Part shown: piece after piece, positions 8,042 through 15,917 of the stretch | Numbering within the stretch: the stretch's first letter is position 1 | Layout: every line of letters begins with the position of its first letter | Assembly (NCBI GenBank): GCA_947503935.1 | Contig: CANNFR010000006.1 | Span: 1 to 64,000, forward strand | Source: an uncultured Paracoccaceae bacterium | Lineage (GTDB): Bacteria > Pseudomonadota > Alphaproteobacteria > Rhodobacterales > Rhodobacteraceae | Direction of reading: 5' to 3' | Length of the DNA stretch: 64,000 nt | Program-made: the position numbers and the translations under genes | The notes under the pieces: generated by a model | The model's database searches: none | What the model saw: the letters and a program-made list of their open reading frames with translations, nothing else | What the model was told of the DNA's origin: nothing

Positions 8042-9727
8042 CTATATCTCCTCGGGAAAGTGCTTCATTGTTAGGCGGATCGGGTTCGGGGCGGCTTGCC
8101 CCAGACCGCAGATCGAGGCGTCGGCCATGACTTCGCAGAGGTCTTCCAAGAGCGCGGCATCCCATTTCGGCGCCTGCATCAGTTTCACCGCCTTCTCGCA
8201 GCCTGACCGGCAGGGCGTACACTGGCCGCAGCTTTCATCCTCGAAGAACCGCAGCATGTTCAGCGCGGCGTCGCGGGCGCTGTCGTGATCTGACAGAACC
8301 ACGACGGCAGCCGAGCCGATGAAAGACCCGTGTGGTTGCAGGGTGTCGAAATCCAGCGGGATGTCGTCCATCGACGCGGGCAGAAGGCCCGAGGAGGGGC
8401 CGCCGGGTTGGTAGGCTTTGAGGGTGTGGCCATCGAGCATACCGCCCGCGGCCTCGATGATGTCGCGGATGGTGGACCCCGCCGGCAGAAGGTGCACGCC
8501 GGGGGCTTTGACCCGGCCCGAGACGGAATAACTCCGCAGCCCCTTGCGACCGTTCTTTTCGACCGAGGACAGAATCTCGGGCCCCTCGCGCAAGATGCGG
8601 GCGATCCAGTGCAGCGTCTCGACATTGTGCACCAGCGTCGGCCGCCCGAAGACTCCCACTTGCGCCACATAGGGCGGGCGGTGCCGGGGCAGGCCGCGCT
8701 TGCCTTCGATGCTTTCGATCATCGCGCTTTCTTCGCCGCAGATATACGCCCCCGCGCCGCGCCGCAGGTCGATATACCCGGATGCCACGAGCCCGGCTTC
8801 TTCCAGTGCGGCGATCTCGGTCCGCAGGATATGCAGAACGGCGGGGTATTCGTCGCGCATATAGAGGAAGACCCGTTCAGCCTCGACCGCCCAGGCGGCG
8901 ATCAGCATGCCTTCCAGCATCAGGTGGGGCGTGCGTTCGAGATAATAGCGGTCCTTGAATGTGCCGGGCTCGCCCTCATCGCCGTTCACAGCCAGGTAGC
9001 GGGGCCCAGGGTTGCCGCGCACGAAGCCCCATTTCTTGCCCGAGGGGAAGCCCGCCCCGCCAAGGCCGCGGAGACCCGAGGCGGCAACTTTGGCTTGGAC
9101 AGCCTCCCAATCGCCATCCTGACAAAGGCGGGCAAGCGTGTCGTACCCGCCGGTTTGGCGATAGGCCGCAAGCCCTTCGTAGTCGGGGATCTCGGCGTGA
9201 AAATGGCCCTTGGCGATGACGGCATCGACCTTGGCAGGGGTCGCGTGATCGACATGCGCATGGCCGATTTCCAGGGCCGGGGCCGTGTCGCAGCGGCCCA
9301 TGCAGGGCGCGCGGAGGATGCGGACCTGCGCGGGATCGTGACCCGCCCCCAACGCGGCGATCAGCGCCTCCGAGCCTGCAAGCTCGCAAGACAGCGAATT
9401 GCAGACGCGGATGGTCAGGTCGGGGGGCGGCGCCTCGCCTTCGCGCACCGGGTCGAAATGGGCGTAGAAGGTCGCGACCTCCCACACTTCGGCCATGGAA
9501 AGGCGCATCTCCTCGGCCAATGCGCGCAGATAGGCGGCCGACAGATGGCCATGGGCATCCTGAATGAGGTGCAGGAATTCGATCAGCAGGTCACGCCGTC
9601 GCGGCCGGCCACCCAGCAGCGCGCGGATCTCGGCCAGCGCGGCATCGTCGTATTGCCGGCCCTTGGGCGTACGCCGCCCGCGGCCTTTGCCCGATTTCCA
9701 GATGCCGTCCTGCTGGTCGAGGGCCAT
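8042..9727 (-). CDS. Formate dehydrogenase FdsG-FdsB fusion (NuoE-NuoF like)
   Basis: Electron-output module of the NAD+-dependent formate dehydrogenase, made as one 561-aa chain. Residues 1-180 are FdsG/NuoE-like, with thioredoxin-fold [2Fe-2S] cysteines C109, C114, C142 and C146. Residues from about 190 are FdsB/NuoF-like: NADH-site GLRGLGGAGFPSGKKWGF (218-235), FMN-site GAGAYICGEES (324-334) and a [4Fe-4S] site C500, C503, C506 and C540. It passes electrons from FdsA to NAD+. In R. capsulatus these are two genes. The ATG at 9727 has GGAG about ten bases upstream, while a longer ATG at 9775 has no support. It is the first gene of the fds operon, divergent from tusA. Confidence 0.93.
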   Translation of the reverse strand: MALDQQDGIWKSGKGRGRRTPKGRQYDDAALAEIRALLGGRPRRRDLLIEFLHLIQDAHGHLSAAYLRALAEEMRLSMAEVWEVATFYAHFDPVREGEAPPPDLTIRVCNSLSCELAGSEALIAALGAGHDPAQVRILRAPCMGRCDTAPALEIGHAHVDHATPAKVDAVIAKGHFHAEIPDYEGLAAYRQTGGYDTLARLCQDGDWEAVQAKVAASGLRGLGGAGFPSGKKWGFVRGNPGPRYLAVNGDEGEPGTFKDRYYLERTPHLMLEGMLIAAWAVEAERVFLYMRDEYPAVLHILRTEIAALEEAGLVASGYIDLRRGAGAYICGEESAMIESIEGKRGLPRHRPPYVAQVGVFGRPTLVHNVETLHWIARILREGPEILSSVEKNGRKGLRSYSVSGRVKAPGVHLLPAGSTIRDIIEAAGGMLDGHTLKAYQPGGPSSGLLPASMDDIPLDFDTLQPHGSFIGSAAVVVLSDHDSARDAALNMLRFFEDESCGQCTPCRSGCEKAVKLMQAPKWDAALLEDLCEVMADASICGLGQAAPNPIRLTMKHFPEEI

Positions 9728-9909
9728 ATAGCTGCTCCGTTCCCTGTGGTCTTTGGTGTCTTGGCGTCTGTGCAAGGCGCAATCAATCCGTCTGTTCCGT
9801 CTGGTGATAGGATTACTCTATCGTAGCACGGCTTTTCCAGAGTCATATTGTGTCATGCCCTTGGCATACGAGATGGACAGAATACGCCCTCTCACCTATC
9901 TGTTGCGCC
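9728..9909. promoter_or_regulatory. Divergent fdsGB / tusA intergenic region
   Basis: The 182 bases between the start of fdsGB (minus) and tusA (plus) must hold promoters for both. The middle is clearly AT-richer than the flanks. I see no confident operator or riboswitch, and no regulator gene lies next to it. Confidence 0.4.
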
Positions 9910-10137
9910 ATGGATTGGGATCAGGAAATCGACGCGACCGGCCTGCTCTGCCCCTTGCCGGTGCTGAAAGCGCGCAAGCGCCTCAAGGGGATGGAGCCCG
10001 GCGCCATCTTGCGCTTGGTCACGACCGACCCGGCGGCGGTGGTGGACGTGCCGCATTTTTGCACCGAGGCGGGCCATGACCTGCTCAGCGCCGAGGAAGA
10101 CGGCGCTGCGACGATCTATACGATCCGGCGGGGGTAG
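9910..10137 (+). CDS. TusA family sulfurtransferase
   Basis: Small sulfur-carrier protein of 75 aa with the hallmark start DATGLLCPLPVLKARKRL. Cys14 of the CPxP motif carries the persulfide. TusA proteins relay sulfur from IscS to several sinks, including tRNA thiolation and molybdenum-cofactor synthesis. Here it is divergent from fdsGB and close to fdhD, moeA and mobAB, so a role in sulfuration for the formate dehydrogenase cofactor is likely. The ATG at 9910 gives the usual family length; an in-frame ATG at 9850 would add 20 atypical residues. It converges with the ridA-like gene, 11 bases away. Confidence 0.88.
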   Translation: MDWDQEIDATGLLCPLPVLKARKRLKGMEPGAILRLVTTDPAAVVDVPHFCTEAGHDLLSAEEDGAATIYTIRRG

Positions 10138-10148
10138 ACCTCCCGCGC

Positions 10149-10640
10149 TCAGCCGTTCGGATCGGTGCTGGCGATCACCCTAATCTCGACGATCGCGCCT
10201 TCGCGCCGGAGGCCCGCCACCTCAACCGCCGTCCAGGCCGGGTAGGGGGCGGACAGATAATCGAGACGGACCTTGTCGAAAAGATCGAAATGGGCGCGCA
10301 GGCCAACATGGTAGGTGGTCATCTCAACCACCGCGTCAAATCCGCCCCCCGCCTCATCCAGGATGGCGCCGATCTTGTCGAAGGCGCTGCGCATCTGCTG
10401 TTCTGGGTCGGCCGGCATATGGCCGTCCGCGTCACCACCGGTTGAGCCGGTCAGGAAAAGGTGGGTCCCCGACAGGATAGCAGGCGACATCTTCGACTGC
10501 GCTGCCGCCGCGCGGAGGGCGGGCGGCACGATTGCACGTTTGGTCGTGAGGGTCGCTTTCCAGACTTTGCCCGTTGCAGAATAAGGGCCCGGCGGCGATC
10601 CGCAATCCCCGGTGGGTTCAGGCCACACCGAACCCTTCAT
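10149..10640 (-). CDS. RidA (YjgF/YER057c/UK114) family protein
   Basis: RidA-fold protein: LSGTHLFLTGSTGG, FDAVVEMTTYHVGL and YPAWTAVEVAGLRREGAIVEIRVIA. Canonical RidA deaminates enamine/imine intermediates with an arginine (E. coli R105, PARSCVEV). Here the matching position is Trp (PAWTAVEV), so it is probably not an archetypal RidA deaminase. The start is unsure. The ATG at 10640 overlaps the end of moeA by 23 bases and gives a 163-aa protein with about 35 extra N-terminal residues. The conserved domain begins near TTKRAIVPPAL, where no ATG or clear GTG with a ribosome binding site exists. It is the last gene of the fdhD-mob-moe operon. Confidence 0.75.
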   Translation of the reverse strand: MKGSVWPEPTGDCGSPPGPYSATGKVWKATLTTKRAIVPPALRAAAAQSKMSPAILSGTHLFLTGSTGGDADGHMPADPEQQMRSAFDKIGAILDEAGGGFDAVVEMTTYHVGLRAHFDLFDKVRLDYLSAPYPAWTAVEVAGLRREGAIVEIRVIASTDPNG

Positions 10641-12762
10641 AGGGCAAAAACCGCACGGGCGTGCCCGGCGTGACAGTCAGCGCCCCGTCAGGCAGTTCGA
10701 CGAGGCCGGTCGCCCAGGAAAGCCCGCTGATCCGGCCCGAGCCTTCCGAGGCGAAAACGTCGGCCGCGCCCTCGGCATTCAGCCGCGCGCGCAGGTATTC
10801 CCGACGCCCTGCCTTCTTGGTCTTGCTGAAGGCCGCCGGTACGGTGAAGGCTAAGGGTTGCGCCCAGCCGGCGCCGGCCATCAGCGAAAAGGCGGGCCGC
10901 GCAAAGATCAGCGCGCAGACCATCGCGGCGACCGGGTTGCCGGGCAGGCCGAAGACGGGCGTGCCCTCCCACATGGCCAGGGCCAGCGGGCGGCCGGGTT
11001 TGACGGCGATGCGCCAGCTGAACAGCGTGCCGCGTTCGCTGAGCAGCTTGGAGACGTGATCCTCATCCCCGGCCGAGGCGCCGCCTGAGGTGAGGATCAC
11101 ATCCGCCTTCCGCGCGCCCTGACCCAGTTTCGCGGCGATGCGGGCAGGGCGGTCGGGCGCATGGCCCAGATCGACCGGGACATAGCCCCAGGCCTTGGCC
11201 AGCGCCAGCAGCATCGGGCGGTTTGCGTCGTAGATCTGGTGTGGCGCGGCCGGGCTGGCGGGGTTGCCGACGATCTCGTCGCCGGTGGACAGAACGCCGA
11301 CGCGCAGCGGCCTGTATGCACTGACCTCGGCCACCCCCAAGGCCGAGAGCAGCGCCAGATCGGGCGCGCGCAGGCGGTGCCCTGCAGGCAAGGCCTGGGC
11401 CCCCTCCGCCACATCCTCGCCCGCGCGGCGTGTGTTTGCGTTGGGCTTGACCGGGCCGTCGAAGGCAACGGTGCCGCCATCGGTCGCGCAGTCTTCCTCC
11501 AGCACCACGGTATCGACGCCTTCGGGCAGGATCGCCCCGGTCAGAATGCGGATCGCCTGGCCGTGGGGCACGGCGCCCGCATGGGGTTGGCCTGCGGCAG
11601 CTCTCCCGTCGATCAGAGGCAAGCGCTGCACGCCCGCGCCGGTTGCTGCATGGGCAAAGCCATAGCCATCGACCGCCGCATTGGCGCGCGGCGGGTTCGA
11701 TCGGCGCGCCATGGCGGGTGCCGCCAAAACTCGGGCGTCGGCCTGTGCAAGGGGCAGGGTTTCGGTTCCGGTGATCGGGCGCAGCGCGCTCTGCAACCGG
11801 TCCAGGGCGTCATCCACCGGAACCCAGGTAACACCCTGCGGCATGGCGAAGCAATCGTCGCGCAGACGTGGCGGGATCAGGGGCGCGCGCAGAGCAGCGG
11901 CGAGAGCGGCCTCATGCCCGGCGCCAAGGATCCACCCCTCTTCGGCAAGCACCTTATCGGGGGCGTCGGGCGCGAAAAGCGGCGCCAGCATTTCGTCACG
12001 CGCCAGCCGGGCGAGAGCGGTGGAGAGCAGCCGAACCTGCACCTCGTCCTTGATCGCCCCATCCGTGATCGCCGCCTTCACCTGCTGTGCCAGAAGCGAT
12101 GGGTAGACCTCTGCCAGCACCACGGGCGCCTCGGCCCATGGCTCGAACGGCCAGGCGGCAATTTGCGCGGGGTATGTCCGGCGTAGGCGCGACAGAACTG
12201 GCAGACCAAGCAGGCTTTGCGAGCCGACCGAGCCGGTGGTGTACAGCTTCCAGACCGGCTGCGCGCTGGTCACCAGCGCCTCGACCGCGCGGCGTTCCGC
12301 GAAGGGGTGGCCGTGGCGGGCGGTGCCTTTCTCGGGCAGGTCGGGGAGTTTCAGGTTGCGCGGACGGCCCCAGAACGGCCCGATGCCCGGCAGACCGGCA
12401 TTGATCTCGGCCGCCAGGCGGAACCGGTTGTTGGTGTTGTCGGCGGCGTCCTCGATATGGCTGGTCAGCCAGTCCCACAGAGCCAACGGGTCACGTGCGC
12501 CGCAGATCTGAGCGGCAAAGCCCGCCGGGTAGCCAAATGGAAAATCAAACCCGATCAGCAGCCGCTCACCGGCGTTCAGGGCGGCGGTGATGGCAGCTTT
12601 CAACGTGGTTTCGGCGGCGTCCCGCGTTCGGTGATACGCGGTGGTGACAGTGCCTGTGCCAACCTCTGCGGTCGCGATCCAAATCGCATCCGCAGAGGGC
12701 TTGGCGGGCGAGGGGCTGCTGGCCGCAGACCAATCGACGACGAGGATCCTATCAAAACTCAC
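10618..12762 (-). CDS. moeA: Molybdopterin molybdotransferase MoeA with N-terminal DUF429-like domain
   Basis: A 714-aa fusion. Residues about 304-714 are MoeA, which ligates molybdate (or tungstate) into adenylylated molybdopterin: VDGYGFAHAA, LSTGDEIVG, LTSGGASAGDEDHV and FGLPGNPVAAMVCA are all present. Residues 1-300 form an RNase-H-like domain beginning RILVVDWSAA, with GFDFPFGYPAGFA (71-83). In related bacteria it is also seen as a separate protein linked by annotation to MGD synthesis; its reaction is unknown. The start overlaps the mobB stop by 4 bases (ATGA-type), so the chain is translationally coupled. Gene-fusion logic suggests the N-domain acts in the same cofactor pathway. Confidence 0.9.
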   Translation of the reverse strand: MSFDRILVVDWSAASSPSPAKPSADAIWIATAEVGTGTVTTAYHRTRDAAETTLKAAITAALNAGERLLIGFDFPFGYPAGFAAQICGARDPLALWDWLTSHIEDAADNTNNRFRLAAEINAGLPGIGPFWGRPRNLKLPDLPEKGTARHGHPFAERRAVEALVTSAQPVWKLYTTGSVGSQSLLGLPVLSRLRRTYPAQIAAWPFEPWAEAPVVLAEVYPSLLAQQVKAAITDGAIKDEVQVRLLSTALARLARDEMLAPLFAPDAPDKVLAEEGWILGAGHEAALAAALRAPLIPPRLRDDCFAMPQGVTWVPVDDALDRLQSALRPITGTETLPLAQADARVLAAPAMARRSNPPRANAAVDGYGFAHAATGAGVQRLPLIDGRAAAGQPHAGAVPHGQAIRILTGAILPEGVDTVVLEEDCATDGGTVAFDGPVKPNANTRRAGEDVAEGAQALPAGHRLRAPDLALLSALGVAEVSAYRPLRVGVLSTGDEIVGNPASPAAPHQIYDANRPMLLALAKAWGYVPVDLGHAPDRPARIAAKLGQGARKADVILTSGGASAGDEDHVSKLLSERGTLFSWRIAVKPGRPLALAMWEGTPVFGLPGNPVAAMVCALIFARPAFSLMAGAGWAQPLAFTVPAAFSKTKKAGRREYLRARLNAEGAADVFASEGSGRISGLSWATGLVELPDGALTVTPGTPVRFLPYEGFGVA

Positions 12763-13250
12763 AAACCCACCTCGGCCAGGATGAAATCGGCGATGGAGGC
12801 GGTATCGTCGAGGTTCAGCACCGGTAGCGCGGTGTCTGGTGCGCCGTCCGAGGCGATGGCCCGGATGCTGGTATTCTCGCTTGCCAACAGCCCCCGGCCC
12901 GTGGCCGTACGATGCGCCTCGATCTTGGGGTGGGGAGCGGCCTTGTAGCCCTCGATCAGCACCAGATCGACAGGTGACAGATATTTGAGCAATGCCTCAA
13001 GCGAGGGCTCGGGCGCTTCGCGCAATTCGTGCATCAGGGCCCAGCGGGCGGGCGAGGCCAGGATCACCTGATGCGCGCCCGCCTGCCGGTGGCGATAGCT
13101 GTCGGTGCCCGCGCGGTCGGTCTCGGCGCCATGATGGGCGTGTTTGATGGTCGAGACGGTCAGACCCCGGCTGGTGATCTCGGCCACCAGGCGTTCCATC
13201 AGGTGGGTCTTGCCGGAATTCTTCCAACCGGTGACGCCGTAGAGCCTCAT
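12759..13250 (-). CDS. mobB: Molybdopterin-guanine dinucleotide biosynthesis protein MobB
   Basis: GTP-binding adapter of 163 aa that assists MobA in making the MGD form of the cofactor. The N-terminal P-loop GWKNSGKTHLMERLV (8-22) and the family motif STIKHAHHGAETDRAGTDS are clear, with the later strand VDLVLIEGYKAAPHPKIE. It overlaps mobA upstream and moeA downstream by 4 bases each. Length and start are normal for the family. Confidence 0.93.
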   Translation of the reverse strand: MRLYGVTGWKNSGKTHLMERLVAEITSRGLTVSTIKHAHHGAETDRAGTDSYRHRQAGAHQVILASPARWALMHELREAPEPSLEALLKYLSPVDLVLIEGYKAAPHPKIEAHRTATGRGLLASENTSIRAIASDGAPDTALPVLNLDDTASIADFILAEVGL

Positions 13251-13849
13251 GTCAGCAGCCGCTCCGCCGCGGCGATGTCATCGGGCGTGTTGACGTTGAA
13301 GAAGGGGTCGAAGGGGTCCGATGGAAATTCCGCCGTTCCGGCCTCATGGCGATCGGTCCAGATCACGATCTTGCGCAAGCCGCCCTCGAGGGCCTCGCGC
13401 AGGTCATGCCGCAAAGCTACGGGCCAGAGGCCGAAAGTCGGGTGCCGCTGCAGCCGCCCGCCGTCGGGCGAGGCCGCCAGTGCCAGGCCCGAAGGGCCGG
13501 CGGCTGCAATCAGACGCGCGGCCAGATCGGTGGGGAAGAACGGCGTGTCGGCGGCCGCCGTGACGATGGCCTCAGCGCCCAGATCTGCGGCCCAGTCGAG
13601 CCCCGCCAGAACGCCGGCCAAAGGTCCGGGATGGTCCGGCAAACTGTCGGCCAGAACCGGTAGGACCAGATCGGCAAATCGCGCCGGATCACCATTGGCA
13701 TTCAAGGCCAGCGGCGCGCATTGCGGCCCCAGCCGTGCGACCACCCGATCAATCAGCCGCCGCCCGCCGACCTCACGCAAGCCCTTGTCGCCCCCACCCA
13801 TCCGCGTGGCTTTGCCGCCTGCAAGAATGACACCGGGGAGAGGGGTCAT
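13247..13849 (-). CDS. mobA: Molybdenum cofactor guanylyltransferase MobA
   Basis: Transfers GMP from GTP to molybdopterin to form MGD, which FdsA needs as bis-MGD. The N-terminal nucleotidyltransferase signature LAGGKATRMGGGDKGL is at about 10-25, followed by AAADTPFFP, the metal-binding strand. I chose the ATG at 13849 (200 aa), which gives MTPLPGVILAGG and a 4-base overlap with the upstream gene. A longer start at 13867 would add six residues. It lies in the coupled fdhD-ycxB-like-mobA-mobB-moeA series. Confidence 0.92.
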   Translation of the reverse strand: MTPLPGVILAGGKATRMGGGDKGLREVGGRRLIDRVVARLGPQCAPLALNANGDPARFADLVLPVLADSLPDHPGPLAGVLAGLDWAADLGAEAIVTAAADTPFFPTDLAARLIAAAGPSGLALAASPDGGRLQRHPTFGLWPVALRHDLREALEGGLRKIVIWTDRHEAGTAEFPSDPFDPFFNVNTPDDIAAAERLLT

Positions 13850-14376
13850 TTGGCGGCCTCGTGCCATTGGGTGATCTGGTTTGACAAAGAGTCCAAAGAC
13901 ATACCAGCAGGGAGAGCAGATGGCACAATCGGGAGTGACTTTTCAGAGGCCAGCCGCAGCACCAAGCCGCGACTTCGCCGCTCGACCGGTGGCATGACCC
14001 GCCAATCAAAGAATGTTCGGGTCAGGCCGGCATCGACCCAGACACCGCTATCGTCCATGCGGATCGCGATATGTTGGGCCGATGCCATAGCATGTCCAAA
14101 GACCGGTCCGGCGGCCCGCAACATGGCCGGCTTAAGGAAAGCCATGAACCCACGATGGGCAAAATAGCCGACCAAAAAAGCCACAAGCACCGCCACCGAG
14201 ATATATCCGGTCAGGAAAGCGAGCAGCGGCGCCAGGATTAAGACGAGGCGGGCCAACTCGACCAGGACATGATCGAACGGCGCCGCAAAGCCGTATTTTC
14301 TGATATCCCTCATCGCCCTGGCCATCGCGGCATAGGAAGGGTAGGTGATGGTCACCGCCTCGGACGGCTCAGTCAT
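13846..14376 (-). CDS. YcxB-like membrane protein
   Basis: Protein of 176 aa with two adjacent hydrophobic helices (about 42-75, LVLILAPLLAFLTGYI and SVAVLVAFLVGYFA) and a C-terminal YcxB-like domain (IRMDDSGVWVDAG, FFDWRVMPPVERRSRGLVL, PSALPAGMSLDSL). The YcxB family has no known activity; its C-terminal part resembles small PH-like domains on the cytoplasmic face. It overlaps the fdhD stop by 8 bases and the mobA start by 4, so it is co-translated with cofactor genes. Whether it takes part in formate dehydrogenase maturation is unknown. Confidence 0.7.
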   Translation of the reverse strand: MTEPSEAVTITYPSYAAMARAMRDIRKYGFAAPFDHVLVELARLVLILAPLLAFLTGYISVAVLVAFLVGYFAHRGFMAFLKPAMLRAAGPVFGHAMASAQHIAIRMDDSGVWVDAGLTRTFFDWRVMPPVERRSRGLVLRLASEKSLPIVPSALPAGMSLDSLSNQITQWHEAAK

Positions 14377-15241
14377 CTGCTGCGGCCTTTCTGCGATGCT
14401 TCGCGTTCTCCTCGCCGGCTACTGCCGGATCAGCGTCACGCACCAGGCGCTCTTCGCCCGCTAAGCATACGAACCGCTGGCCCCTCAGTCGCCCGATCAG
14501 GGTCAGGCCGACATCGCGGGCGATCTCGACGCCCCAGGCGGTGAAGCCCGAGCGTGAGGCGAGGACGGGGATGCCCATCAGGGCGGTCTTGATGACCATT
14601 TCCGAGGTCAGGCGCCCGGTCGTGTAGAGGATCTTGTCGGCGGCAGGAACCCCGTGCCGGAACATGAAGCCCGCGATCTTGTCGACGGCGTTGTGGCGGC
14701 CGACATCCTCCATGAAGACCAGCGGGCGGTCAGCTTCGCAGAGTACCGTGCCGTGGATCGCGCCCGCCTCCAAGTAAAGCGACGGCGTGGTGTTGATCTG
14801 GCGCGCGAGGGAATAGAGCCAGCTGGTGCGCAACTCGGCCTTTGGCAGGGTCAGCCCGTCCAGCCCCTCCATCATGTCGCCGAAGACGGTGCCGACCGCG
14901 CAGCCCGAGGTGCGGGTCTTTTTCTTGACCTTCTCCTCATAGGATGTCTGGCGTTCGGTCCGCACCACGACTGTTTCGACCTCGTCATCGTAATCGACCG
15001 CCGTCACCACGTCATCGGCGCGCAGCATGCCTTGATTGCGCAGGAACCCCAGGGCCAGATAATCGGGGTAATCACCGATCGTCATGGCAGTCACGATCTC
15101 CTGCGCGTTCAGGTAGATCGTCAAGGGCCGTTCCTCGACCACCGAAATCTCGGTAGCCGCACCGGTATGATCAGTGCCCGTGATCCTGCGGGTTAGGCGC
15201 GGATCGGTGGGGTGGGGAAGGATCGGCAATGGCGGGGGCAT
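14369..15241 (-). CDS. fdhD: Formate dehydrogenase accessory sulfurtransferase FdhD
   Basis: Transfers sulfur from a cysteine desulfurase to the bis-MGD metal before insertion into formate dehydrogenase (the homologue is called FdsC in R. capsulatus). The 290-aa protein shows VEERPLTIYLN, TSGCAVGTVFGD, GAIHGTVLCEADRPLVFMED, VGRHNAVDKIAG and TGRLTSEMVIK. E. coli FdhD has a CxxC loop. Here only the first cysteine of that loop is present (C-A-V-G). The ATG at 15241 follows AGGAAAG and gives a normal length; the reading frame stays open upstream but is antisense to the next gene. It is first in the cofactor operon. Confidence 0.93.
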   Translation of the reverse strand: MPPPLPILPHPTDPRLTRRITGTDHTGAATEISVVEERPLTIYLNAQEIVTAMTIGDYPDYLALGFLRNQGMLRADDVVTAVDYDDEVETVVVRTERQTSYEEKVKKKTRTSGCAVGTVFGDMMEGLDGLTLPKAELRTSWLYSLARQINTTPSLYLEAGAIHGTVLCEADRPLVFMEDVGRHNAVDKIAGFMFRHGVPAADKILYTTGRLTSEMVIKTALMGIPVLASRSGFTAWGVEIARDVGLTLIGRLRGQRFVCLAGEERLVRDADPAVAGEENAKHRRKAAADD

Positions 15242-15304
15242 CGGGCAGCTTTCCTGTTGGGCGGCTATCTTGTATGCCCGTCGAGGGGGTTTCAAGAGGT
15301 GGCG
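15242..15304. promoter_or_regulatory. Divergent fdhD / DUF2478-tupBCA promoter region
   Basis: Only 63 bases separate the divergent starts of fdhD and the DUF2478 gene. Promoters of the cofactor operon and the tungstate uptake operon must overlap here or lie inside the gene starts. This would allow joint control, for example by a metal- or formate-responsive regulator. I recognise no ModE or TunR site. Confidence 0.45.
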
Positions 15305-15829
15305 ATGCTTGGCTATGTGACAACCGAGGTGCGTGGGCATTCCGACCGGCTTTTGGCCGGGGTGGCCGCGCGTCTTCAGGCCGAAGGCTGGCCGCTGGCC
15401 GGCGCCGTTCAGGTCAATGGCGAACAGCGGGGCGCACAGCCCTGCGATATGGACTTGCACGTGCTGACCGGCCGGCATGTCGTGCGCATCAGCCAGAGCC
15501 TGGGGCCGCTGTCGCGCGGGTGCCGCCTGGATGCCGGCGGGCTTGAGCAGGCGGTGGGCCTGGTCGAGGCTGGTTTGCATGAGGGAGCACGCCTTCTGAT
15601 CGTCAACAAGTTCGGCAAGCAGGAGGCCGAGGGGCGCGGGTTTCGCCCGCTGATCGGGCAGGCGCTGACGGAGGGCATCCCGGTTCTGACCTCGGTCAAT
15701 GCGGGCAATCTGGCGGCATTCCAGGCCTTTGCGGGCGAGGTGGCCGAACCCCTGCCGCCCACGGATGAGGCCGTTTTGTCGTGGTGCCGGACGATGGCGG
15801 TGCCAGAGATCGGCACGCCCTCCACATGA
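15305..15829 (+). CDS. DUF2478 domain protein of metal-oxyanion transport operon
   Basis: Protein of 174 aa with the DUF2478 pattern: LGYVTTEVRGHSDRLLAGVA, VRISQSLGPLSRGCRLDAGG, LLIVNKFGKQEAEGRGFRPL and PVLTSVNAGNLAAFQAFAG. The family resembles nucleotide-binding THEP1-type proteins, although a classic P-loop is not evident. It is commonly found in molybdate or tungstate ABC operons. Here it is first in a plus-strand series with tupBCA, 88 bases ahead of tupB and divergent from fdhD. The role is probably in metal-oxyanion handling; the reaction is unknown. The ATG at 15305 is chosen because an earlier ATG at 15212 would run into the fdhD start. Confidence 0.75.
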   Translation: MLGYVTTEVRGHSDRLLAGVAARLQAEGWPLAGAVQVNGEQRGAQPCDMDLHVLTGRHVVRISQSLGPLSRGCRLDAGGLEQAVGLVEAGLHEGARLLIVNKFGKQEAEGRGFRPLIGQALTEGIPVLTSVNAGNLAAFQAFAGEVAEPLPPTDEAVLSWCRTMAVPEIGTPST

Positions 15830-15917
15830 CAGCAAAATCGCCCTTTAGACCTGCGGCGGAGGCTGCTAGTGACGCCGCGATGCAACCTGATCTTCACCTG
15901 CGGCGGGCCGCTCTGCG

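Noticed and set aside
6858-8288. Plus-strand open frame of 476 codons across fdsA, the small gene and fdsGB
   Set aside because: It runs antisense to three well-supported genes and shows no domain sequence.
8330-9826. Plus-strand open frame of 498 codons antisense to fdsGB
   Set aside because: Composition-driven shadow; all cofactor-binding motifs are on the minus strand.
9728-9909. Riboswitch (for example a Moco-type element) upstream of the formate dehydrogenase genes
   Set aside because: No conserved stem pattern of a known class could be traced on either strand.
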